64,000 bases of DNA from Anopheles merus (lineage: Eukaryota; Arthropoda; Insecta; Diptera; Culicidae). Shown one piece after another: positions 38,013-51,017 of the stretch (its first letter is position 1; every line of letters starts with the position of its first letter). The DNA lies in NCBI RefSeq assembly GCF_017562075.2, contig NC_054083.1, forward strand, positions 30,041,558 to 30,105,557. The letters run 5' to 3'. The notes under the pieces are model-generated. The model had not been told where the DNA came from, did no database searches, and was given only the letters and a program-made list of their open reading frames with translations. A program made the translations under genes and the position numbers.

Positions 38013-38200
38013 TCTTCTTCTATTTGGCGTAACGTCCTACGCGGACATGCCGGCCTATACAGGCTTTCGAGACTTAATTCATTACCTTGTAGCCGGATAG
38101 TCAATCCTTGCTATGGGGGTCGGTCCCATTCTGGGCTTGAGCCCATGACGGGCATGTTATTGAGTCGTTCGAGTTGACGACTGTACCACGGGACCGCCCC
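38013..38200 (-). mobile_element. SINE, tRNA-derived, variant body, with target duplication
   Basis: The tRNA-like head (38120-38200 on the minus strand) closely matches the copy at 53418-53642. The 3' body (38026-38095) is different and contains a GGCGTAACGTCCTACGCGG segment absent from the others. It is 188 bp and flanked by a perfect 11-bp duplication, GAATGTGATTG, at 38002-38012 and 38201-38211. It is either a separate subfamily or a chimera that kept the Pol III head. Confidence 0.82.
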
Positions 38201-38211
38201 GAATGTGATTG

Positions 38212-40990
38212 CGGGAACAGTAATGAGTTGCAGGAGATTTGACGCCTTTTGTAGAAGTCTTTTTGATAATAAACATATTGTGAGGGAATTTAGTAGCATG
38301 TAATTTTTTTACTTCATATTCTCTCTATAGTATTTTAGTATCTAGTTCTATTCTATTCAAATCTATAGTTAGTATTCAAAGCTATTTCTGTGATCTTTCA
38401 AAGTTCGCATGGATTTCATGTCTTACACATGGGTTTGGTTGGGTGGTTGGTGGATGGGTTGGTTTAAATGATATTTTGTGGGAAATAACTTCGATTCTTC
38501 TATTAAATACAATATCTGTACTGTTGTATTTTTTATTCGTTTAGATATTTGGCGTTATTGAACCGTTTTTTGTGTATGTTGATTCATAAATTGACAAAAG
38601 CTGAACTACTCTGCTGAGATTTCCTGAAAATAAGGAAGTTATCATTGAACCCAACTGCATTCTTCCAGTTTTTTCGCACTATACAATTCTAATAATGCAC
38701 GTAATTGTTGAAGATTTTACGCAAAATATCTTCCAAACACCTATAAAGATGAAAAAGTACCTAAAAGAGGTCAATTTGTATCACCCGGTCCAACATTCAT
38801 TCAACAATATCTTTCTCGAAAATGAATAATAAATCCTTATTTTTTCTTCTTTTCAATGTCTGCTCATCACACACTTTCCGTTCACAAACTCTATTAGTAC
38901 TATAGAACACCAAATTCGGTGGAAGCAGCTAAATCTTCGTATCACAGTTGATCTCTCAGAATTGCGCCATTCATGGAAGATCTAACGTCTTGTATTAGAA
39001 ATTTTCCCATTCTTCAACTTGTTACACTTTTTTTGCACCACGGTGACAAACACGGCATAAAAAACAACACGCAAGTACACACTTCCTTATAGCGCCAAAT
39101 TCCAGTCGTAAGCGACTCCTGGAATCAGGTTTGTGGTTAGACCGTTGCAAACCACTACCTTCCTGGAAGAGTGATCGTACATAACGATCGTGTACCGCCA
39201 CTGCGAACGCCGTACCAACGAACTGCACCAACACAAACGCACACAATCGGTAAGATGCACCCACCTCTTCTCCTGGCTGAGGAATGCATTCCTATTTCGA
39301 AACATTTATACCTCTATGTTTATGCTGTGCTGTGGCTTCTACGTACTCCGTGCTCCAGGTACAGGGAACCCTGCGCTGCGAGAAAACAACTTTTCGAGCT
39401 CGCTCCGGCACTAGCACTGGGCTGGATGATGTGGTGCTTCCTCCGTTTGTGACAATCCCTTCAACCTGTTCTTGCAGATCAGTAGCCCTATGGCAAGAGG
39501 AAAAGAGCAAGGTAGAAACAAAACCAAAAGTATGGCAAGGGTGGAAAAAGGCATGGAATCAAGAATATTTTATTGACTGATGCATACTAGGGAGACACTA
39601 TTTGCTGTTGCTCTTGCTTTCCTTTTTTTCTCCTCTAGAACTCTAGAACAATGCACAACTATTCATTATACAAAAGCGCATCGGAAAATGAGTTTCAGAA
39701 TGTAGCGAAACAAAACAAAATAAAAAATAGAAAACAAATCTAACCCCACCACCAGAAGCGGAAGATGGCAGACCAAACAAAACATTGCACCGCAGCTCGG
39801 GCAGTGGAAGCTTTCCAAGAAGGAAATGCATAGTTTAGATGAAAGGTGTGTGGGCTTTTGTTCCCTTTCTTCGTCCAGTGCCGAGTGACAGCAAATGATA
39901 TGTGCAGTTCGGCCTCTTGGATCTCTTCTAGAGCGCGCGGCTGAAATTGTAGAAGTCAGTGTGGGAAAGGGATGCAGCAAAAAAGAAAAGAAAAAAACAA
40001 CAACAAAACATTCACCACTCGCTGCATCGCTGCAGCGGGATAAAATGGTGAAGCCAGCCAGCCAGTGAAAGAAGAAGAAAAATTAAACAGCGCACAGCAT
40101 CTCTGCTATTGTCGCCGGTGGAACTGGAAGTTGGAACCGCCGCGAACTAACTCACCGCGGAACGATTCCCTGCACCTACTACTCGTATTTGGGTTCAGCA
40201 GATTATTTCCCGCTGGAATGCGCGGTGTCTATACACCTTCCTATCTTCTGCATCCTCCTTCTGCTGGCTGGAATTTCTCGACGAACAGAGCAAAGAGATG
40301 AATAAATATAAATAAAAATATAGGTATAACCGTACGCGAACGAAGAAAAAAAACGGGTGGCACACACAACAAGGAGGATTCCAGTTTCTATTCTTCTGTT
40401 TTCGTTTGGTGGCAGTGCATTTCGTTGCCGCTCTGTGCACCACTTCGTCAGTTTGCTGGCACTGGTGCAGAGCGCACTTTTTTTTTTATTTACTTTTTAT
40501 TTGTTTCCTTTCGCTACTTTTCCGCTGTTGAAATAATGCGGCTTTCGGAGGAACGTCGACCTCACAGCGTTCTCAGCTCCCGGCTGCTTTTGCTGCTGTG
40601 CTGTGCTCTGCAGATGAAGTGATGAGGACGGTAAGGGTAAAGAATGCCGAATGCGCATTGATCGATAAAGTGCATCCGTAACGTTGCCATAGTCTTACGT
40701 CAATTAAACGTCTTACAGTTTAACTGCATTCTTGGTTGCACTTGCTTACCGATGGCTCGTGCTTGCTTTGGAGATGGATATTTTCGCACATTTTTCATTA
40801 GACCAGAAGTATAATAGAAGGACCAACCACCTGTAGACATTATCAATGTATTGAGCATTTAATATTTCATTACTAAAATGCATTGGAAGTATTAAGTGCA
40901 ATCAAACGTATCCTGCTGGTCTATTTTAGTTCACTATATATATACGCCCATATACACCGTGACTTACGTTTTGATGGTTCTTTCTTTTCT
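38212..40990. other. Spacer
   Basis: 38212-38990 is AT-rich and empty. 39000-40620 is mixed. The minus frame at 39022-39264 resembles a secreted peptide but has no ATG. Confidence 0.5.
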
Positions 40991-41000
40991 TTACTTTCAG

Positions 41001-41182
41001 GTTTGTATTTGCTCTTTTTCTCTCTTCAAGAATAGTGAACTGAAACAGCAACTGTGTTGTAAGTAAGAGTTGACAATGATCCTTCTGATGAATTAAACTA
41101 AAAAATTTGACGCTGTTAACGGAAATATTTATCAGCCGAATATTCTCATACCAAAATGACAGTTGCGCCAAGATGGGGTTGA
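41001..41182 (+). CDS. Hypothetical small exons with 77-bp intron
   Basis: A very strong acceptor (TTCTTTCTTTTCTTTACTTTCAG ends at 41000; read in two parts) precedes a 58-nt exon ending at 41058 before donor GTAAGTAAG. The intron 41059-41135 has GTTAAC and ends TTATCAG. The joined frame is open (KNSELKQQLC then SEYSHTKM) to TGA 41180-41182. A second acceptor, TCTCTTCAAG at 41030, competes. No 5' exon was found. Function unknown. Confidence 0.27.
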
Positions 41183-41725
41183 AATAGTTCGGAATATTGT
41201 ATTATGTTGGAAAACGTCGTTTTAAATGATTTTAATAGCAAAATCTTTGACAAAAACATCAATGACACGTGATCTAACTTGCAACAAATCAGCCTATGTT
41301 TATATTATTTTTTTGTTGAAATGCTGAAGCTAGTTTGACGCGTGGATTTGTAGGGTGTGTAGTTTCATTTAGAAACGTCAAAATCCCAGTGAGATATTTG
41401 CTAGGATCATAAAACTTATCTATATTATAATGCTCTTAGAAATGAACACCTTATGTAACCTCGTTTCGGATTATCTATTAAAAGAAACAAGGCGAAAAAT
41501 ACTGCTCATTGTTACTTAAATTATGTAATGTAGCAATGTTTGCTTCTAGTACAGCTACTCAAAATTGCTATAAAAACTAACTAATATAAATATTGCAGTA
41601 TATTGGGAATCATTTAGTGGAATCTTAAATCGCGTACAAGTCTTCTCTCAAACGGATAGTTTCAAAAGCGCCCGTTTTTTGCATTTAAACGTTTTGGACG
41701 TTTTTTTTAAACGTAAAACAGTTAC

Positions 41726-42078
41726 TGGGGCCCTTTCCGTTTTAAGCTTGTAGGCTGAAATTTCAGCCTATCAGCTGTTTGGATTGTATAGCAGTTTTCT
41801 AGCAGCTATCTAAGGGCAGCGCTCTGGCACCAATCGAACACAACATCGAACATGAAAAATGTATGGAATTTGACATGTTCGATTAGATAACCATTTTTTC
41901 CAGTTCGATGTTTTACCATTTTTTCGATCAGGTACTCGAATCAAATTCTAGCTTTTAGGCTAAAATAATTTAGCCTGAAAATCGCAGGCTTGTTTTTTAT
42001 GGAGTGTTTACATGATTTTAATCTTCAACTGTCAAACTCCGTATAAAAAAAAACTAACTAGAATCGTGAAGGGCCCCA
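41726..42078. mobile_element. MITE-like element with TGGGGCCCTT ends
   Basis: The ends are TGGGGCCCTT at 41726-41735 and its exact reverse complement at 42069-42078, giving 353 bp. The inside is rich in nested inverted repeats: a perfect 18-bp palindrome AGGCTGAAATTTCAGCCT around 41752-41769, a second GGCTAAAATAATTTAGCC near 41958-41975, and GGAGTGTTTACA (42001-42012) opposed to TGTCAAACTCC (42030-42040). There is no coding capacity and no convincing target duplication. The element type is inferred from the ends and the hairpins. Confidence 0.55.
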
Positions 42079-42859
42079 CTGTTGGTTTCACATGTGTTGT
42101 GTACATGGCTCAGTAGTGTGGTTTCTGCGTTGCATCAAACACTACTACCACCCAATGTTCGAAGCGCGCGCGCTCTGTTGCTATGAACAGGTTTGGTTTT
42201 ATACCAAAAACCAAAATCCTCGAACGCAAAAATATTGTGAAGTATAATAGAAGGGACTCAGTGGACTTGGAAAATGGCTCTCATTTTCCATCTTCGCTCT
42301 CCCAGTTCGTTCGCTCTCGCTACTCCTATATTAACTCTCTGCGCTCGTAAGGATATGTGGTGGGAAAGTGTCCTGTTTTTGGAGAGCGCGACGCCGGATC
42401 ATGCTCTCTCCGATTGCAAATTGCTGCTAGTGACGGCTCCCCGAAACCTAAGGAAAACTTGCCGGTAAAATACACACGTAGCGGCAAAACTGTGTGTGTG
42501 TGTATGTTTGCCTGGCCCGTCTTTACACACCAGGTTAGGGCATGTGTCCACAGAGACCGGAGGGGGGCAATAGACGCAAGGATACTCTCGCGCTGCTGGG
42601 AAATGTGAGGGCGCGTGCGGGTTCTCGGTACCGCTCAATGTGTTTTCCCGATTCTGGTCGTGCGGGTGCAAAACTGTGTACACACAGATAGGTTCGAAAA
42701 ATGCGAAAAATCGGTATAAGAGAAGTTTTTCACAATTACAAAAGTAGTTAGATACAACGGCCATGATGTATCAAGTGGAAAGGTGTTGTTTGGTGCTTTT
42801 CCAGCTGTATTAATGTCATCTTTCGGCCTACAAACAGTAGAATGCATCTATATGTAGAT

Positions 42860-43057
42860 TTAGACAGGATATCGCAGAAATGTCGTAATGTGCACTAGTG
42901 CCTCGTGAATGATGCGTGGAAGATGCTGCAAAAAGCTTGTGTTAGTGTGTAGTAGACTAACACAAGTGAAGTGAAGTGGACTTACGAACAAGCAAATAGG
43001 CTGTGTCCATGCGTAATGGACGAGGAATACGTGTGACTTTATGAAACGAAAACTCAC
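42860..43057 (-). other. Candidate minus-strand 60-bp intron
   Basis: On the minus strand GTTC is followed by donor GTAAGTCC at 42985. CACTAACAC and AAGCTTTTTGCAG end the intron at 42926. At 60 bp with no stop it keeps the frame whether spliced or retained. Flanking frames are short and the open frame lacks an ATG; an alternative start, ATGGACACAGCC, gives about 40 codons. It could be a spliced non-coding RNA. Confidence 0.2.
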
Positions 43058-44148
43058 AAAATTGTTCCGAAATAATTTAGTTATGGTGGTGCTTGTTACT
43101 TTTCTTGGTAGTTTTATCAGTTATTTGATTTAATATTTATGTGTTCAGTGTGTTTGTTTACAACGTTCTGTCCCATGTTGCGCATCGGCATTGATTTCAA
43201 TGTGTTTTGTTACGCATTTGCAAGAGCATTTTCAGTATGTAGTGCATATATTAACAATTGAATCACAAAATGGTCATGTTTAATGATATTTTATTAAAAA
43301 AATCCTTATTTTATAACCAATTTTTCTGTGTACATTCATGTAAAAATCATATTCTACACAAATATGCTCATGAGAGTTCTTTTGATTCTCTCTCTGCTGG
43401 ATACATACTAACAGGGATTTAAACAGTGAGTGAGAGAGTTATTTCCACAATACAGGGAGAGAAATAAAAACGTCATCACACATACATATACATGCCGCGC
43501 AAGAGAGGAAAGAACTTTCTCCAAAATGTGATAAATCAAAAAAAGGAAAAAATGAAGACGTTGTGGAACGGGGTGGGAGGAACAGAGAAGCATCGCCCCC
43601 TGCGTAAGAAGGATACGAATTTTAGGAGCATAATCGATAATTTTCCGTCTATTCACCCATGTCTGCATCCTTGTAGTACGTCTCGGCACGTATATGATGA
43701 AACGGAGTGGTATTGAGAGTCTTTTTACTGTAGAGCACTACCACTACCCTTGACGGTTTTTAAGGTGTAGTAGTAATAGAAGCTTGAACGTAGAATTCTA
43801 ATGTTAAAATGCAAAAGATTTCGTTGGAAAATTTATGATTTTCAAGAGAAATGGCAACATTGGGGAATAATTTAGTCTTTTGCGGACCTGATGGTGGAAC
43901 TCCCGGAACAGAAAGACGACAATGTGATCTTATTTGAATCACTCATCTTTATTTCGTGATAGCGCATGGGCACTGCTTAGCCTTACAGACTCAGCTGAAA
44001 GGATTAGGGTAGTATCACAAGTAAACCATGCTTAAGGATTAGGTTTGCAAGATGTTTTTCTCTGCTGTCTTTCATAGTTGTACATGAAAGTAATGATAAA
44101 AGCAAACAATCGAAAGTAGAAACTCGATATAATGCTTGCGCTATCTCT

Positions 44149-44176
44149 TTCTATCTCTCTCTCTCTCTCTCTCTCC
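44149..44176. repeat. (CT)n microsatellite
   Basis: About 14 CT units preceded by an imperfect CTATCTCTTT stretch. Confidence 0.9.
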
Positions 44177-45183
44177 CTACTACTTTTGCGCTCTTTTCTC
44201 ATCCCCAAACAGGGGGAAGAAAAACTCTCCAACAAATGCACTCTCCAAACGAGGCACGAACGCCCATAATGTGGATGTATACGTGAAGAAAACCCTCACC
44301 ACAAGGATGTACACTGGCGGGGGATGTGTGCGTGTGTTAGTGTCCAGCTTTTTATACAGCACAAACATATTTAAGCATCCCGACAGGCGCACAAAAGCAT
44401 TGCCTCTAAGAGTGAGTCCCCTTCGTGTAGACAATTTTCTTCGGAGGTTAGCCCAATTGTTCCACTAAACCAACTTAAATGTTTTGCCCACTCTTGGGGC
44501 CTGTTTTTTATGTTTGTCGATTTCTGTGCCGTGGCTGTAACGGTGTCATTCGTGGGATGGTGGCATGTAACTTTTGTTGCTGACAGGCTAGGGCGGTAAC
44601 GGTGTTCCAGGGCTGAAGCTATGGTTCACTCGTGTATAGGGTTACAATGGGAATTAGCCCACAAGCCACAGAAACTCCCAGATTATACTGATCAAGCTTT
44701 GGTTGGAGGGTGGAGCGTTGGAGGGCAAATGTTAGCTATTTTTGTGCCATGCGAGAGCCGGTTACTGTAGAAGGCATTTTTAGACGACAAATCCCTTTCT
44801 CCATTTTCCACCTTTTTTACCATCTACGTGATCCCAGGAGCCTGGTTGTAAGCGGCCTGTATTTTTACACCTGTGTTACTGTGTCCTTTCGGTTTCAAGT
44901 TCACCCTTGTGTTTGTAACTTGAGTTATGAGATTGTGGACTTTTAGCGTATAGATTTTCTTGCCATTTCTTAAATGTATTATAGGTTTTTGGTAGGTTTT
45001 TTTTAATGATTTCTTAGAGTTTTTGTGTATAAACCTTATTTATTTATTGGAAAAATTCTTACTCATAAGCTAATGCCTTGCTATGTGTAATTCAGATCAT
45101 GTGTGCCAAACGATAGTGTTATACAACGATATACATTGACTGACTCACAATGCCCCTAATGCTATAAGTGATCCCAATAAGCC

Positions 45184-46191
45184 ATGCAAAGCATGTCCTT
45201 CGCACACAAGCGGAGGGCCTCCGCGCGCGGTCTTTTAGTGGGGCAACCGAACAGCTCCGCCAACACAATAAATGAGGACGACTATCACCACCATTCTTCA
45301 CCGTTTTTGTCGATGGACGGCAGTGCCGAAACCGGCACCGATAGGTACGCCGCAATAATATCCGCCATTGCGGCAACCGAACAGCAGGAGCTGGAGCGCT
45401 GCAACGAGCGCAACCGGTGCGTGGGACCGCCAGATGAAAGCGCGCTCGATCACAAGTTCGACCGGCTGTTGTCGGAAGTGCACGGTCTGCGAGATCAAAT
45501 CGGCGATCGGATCGAGACGCTCAACCGACGGCTGACCCAAACCAACCGCCTCTTCCTGGCGCATCAGGACTATGGGCAGCGATCGAACCGGGCCGGCGAT
45601 CTGTTGCTGATCGGTGTGCCGACCACCGTCCAGGGCGAAGGGCTCCGCGAGTGTTACGTGCGCATTGCCCGCCGTCTCGGATACGCGGAAAGTGAAATCC
45701 CGATCGTACACATACGCCGGCTGGAGGTGGTGGGATCGTCCTCCTGTGCGGATGTGAAACCGTCCCGGTACAGCATTGCTGTGCTAGACAACATTGCAAG
45801 GACGCGGGCTGGAAAGCAGGCACGGACCGGGTCGATCGAACCTTCCGTCCAGCCACCGGCTGTGCATGTGCAGTTTGTGTTTCGAAACGCGCGCAACGAG
45901 TTCTATCGCCGGTACCAGGAGGGTGGCCGGGCAGGGACGGGACTGGCGCTGCAGGATTTAGGCTACGGTGGTGCGGACGGCCGAGTGTACGTGAGTGAAA
46001 ATCTGACCCGCGGGAATGTTAGCCTGAAGGCTGAAGCAATGCGGCTGAAGCGGGACGGAAAAATCAAGAGTGTGTTCACGGTAAATGGACAGATCTACGT
46101 CAAGCGTACGGTGGACCATCGGCCGGAGCTGGTCACGAGCAGTGTCGATCTGTTGCTGCTAGATGAAACGAAGATGAAAGCAAACAAGTAA
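45184..46191 (+). CDS. FP-domain protein, LINE ORF1p-like, intronless, 335 aa
   Basis: This is the longest frame in the window with protein-like composition. The start is fixed by an in-frame TAA at 45178-45180, six bases before the ATG; a second ATG follows at codon 4. Residues 1-85 are low-complexity and polar, with a His triplet near 35-37. Residues ~87-128 form a predicted coiled coil (heptad-like L/I/V in KFDRLLSEVHGLRDQIGDRI). Residues ~138-240 look like an RRM-like fold (LLLIGVP, then VHVQFVFRNARNEF). Residues ~255-310 are the FP C-terminal domain, with RVYVSENLT, LKAEAMRLKRDGKIK and VNGQIYVKR. This architecture is known from baculovirus FP25K, LINE ORF1 proteins and insect FP-domain proteins, which bind nucleic acid or self-assemble; a role here is inference. 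No reverse transcriptase, poly(A) tail or target duplication flanks it, and its GC-rich codons contrast with AT-rich flanks. It may be a domesticated ORF1 or a recently inserted remnant. Family call confident; function unknown. Confidence 0.8.
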   Translation: MQSMSFAHKRRASARGLLVGQPNSSANTINEDDYHHHSSPFLSMDGSAETGTDRYAAIISAIAATEQQELERCNERNRCVGPPDESALDHKFDRLLSEVHGLRDQIGDRIETLNRRLTQTNRLFLAHQDYGQRSNRAGDLLLIGVPTTVQGEGLRECYVRIARRLGYAESEIPIVHIRRLEVVGSSSCADVKPSRYSIAVLDNIARTRAGKQARTGSIEPSVQPPAVHVQFVFRNARNEFYRRYQEGGRAGTGLALQDLGYGGADGRVYVSENLTRGNVSLKAEAMRLKRDGKIKSVFTVNGQIYVKRTVDHRPELVTSSVDLLLLDETKMKANK

Positions 46192-46345
46192 GGAGTCGGG
46201 CTTTTTTCTAGTACTTTTCATTGTTTGTGATGTCTTCTTTAGTTTTTTTTTCAATTCAACGTTTTTTTTAAAGACTTCAATCAGAGAATTCAAAGAAGAT
46301 AATACGACAGATAATTGTTTTTGACATCATTCCCATGAAAGGAAC

Positions 46346-46750
46346 TCACAACTTTGATTTTTTTTTGTTTAACATCTCAGTTTTCGCTACAAAATTGTTG
46401 GAGTAGACCCACATCAGGTTGGGCCAGAAATTCTCAATTGGAACGCAGCTAGATGATTTTGGGCAGGTTCGCTGACTAGGATACCATTTCATCTCCTTCA
46501 GCTGTTTCATATCCTCAAATGATCGCTGCGAGTTTTGGCGTCATTGGCTGCAGCTCCGAAACTAGTGGGCGATTTCCGCTTCCTGACATATATGTTTCAT
46601 GTGTTCCCCAGGTACTTCACTGTTTGGTCCGTTGCATCGACCTCCAAGCCAAGCGCCAAGCGAACGCAATGATGCTGCCTCTTTGCCCTCGTTATTCGTT
46701 TTCAACATTCTTTGGCTTCTTGTCGCTCACAATCGTGGGTCATTTGGAAC
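46346..46750 (-). pseudogene. Decayed Tc1/mariner-superfamily transposase (C-terminal part)
   Basis: Read on the minus strand, the frame ending at the TGA at 46346-46348 contains PIENFW at 46424-46441, then PNLMWVYSNN and KTEMLNKK. RPIE-x-FW followed by an x-AKTE segment is the C-terminal signature I associate with Tc1/mariner transposases of the DD37-type group common in mosquitoes. Further upstream on the same strand a DQTVKY segment lies where those proteins have the DDETYVK catalytic motif, but stops separate the pieces (for example just after it). I see no terminal inverted repeats around it. It is a relic with no functional protein, lying tail to tail with the FP-domain gene. The 83-codon plus-strand frame over this stretch (46519-46770) is a shadow. 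Confidence 0.5.
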
Positions 46751-47225
46751 TGGACATTAGAATTCATTGATTTTAAGACACTTTTGGCCGCGATTGAGTA
46801 GTTTCGGTTATGCTTTGTCTTTAAGCGTTGATATAATTGATGGTTTCATTGCACAGTAACACTGCAGGCCGTCATTCATTCAGAGGAATGATAGAACCAC
46901 GATGAATGTATTTAAATTTGGGACGATTCAAAGGGATTCTGAAACCTAATTTGTGCAGAAAGCGAATTAGTGTGGCGAAAGGACTATAATTATCTACATA
47001 TATTTGAAACTACTACGGATCAGTCCTTCCAGTGCACAAGGTTTCATACAAAACCCCCTATTCCGTCGTTCACAACAATCGCCATAGAAATCCCCTGCCA
47101 TGAGTGCAACTAAAATTAGAACCGCCTTAATCCACCTGTAGTTTAACTAGCATCCTTGGTATTGCGCAAAGCTATCTGAAATGCTTCTCACATCAATGGT
47201 ACAAAAACCTGATGCATTTCTTAGC

Positions 47226-51017
<3,792 letters not shown>

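Larger units (their letters stand above)
42079..45177. other. Spacer upstream of the FP-domain gene
   Basis: Mixed composition with a (CT)n tract and the minus-strand intron candidate at 42926-42985. No clear TATA box lies immediately before 45184. AATTCAG at 45088-45094 could be an acceptor for a 5' UTR intron of the FP-domain gene. Confidence 0.45.

Noticed and set aside
39022..39264. Minus-strand peptide resembling a secreted Cys-rich protein with a signal peptide
   Set aside because: The frame starts at GTG with no ATG, and no acceptor or upstream exon was found.
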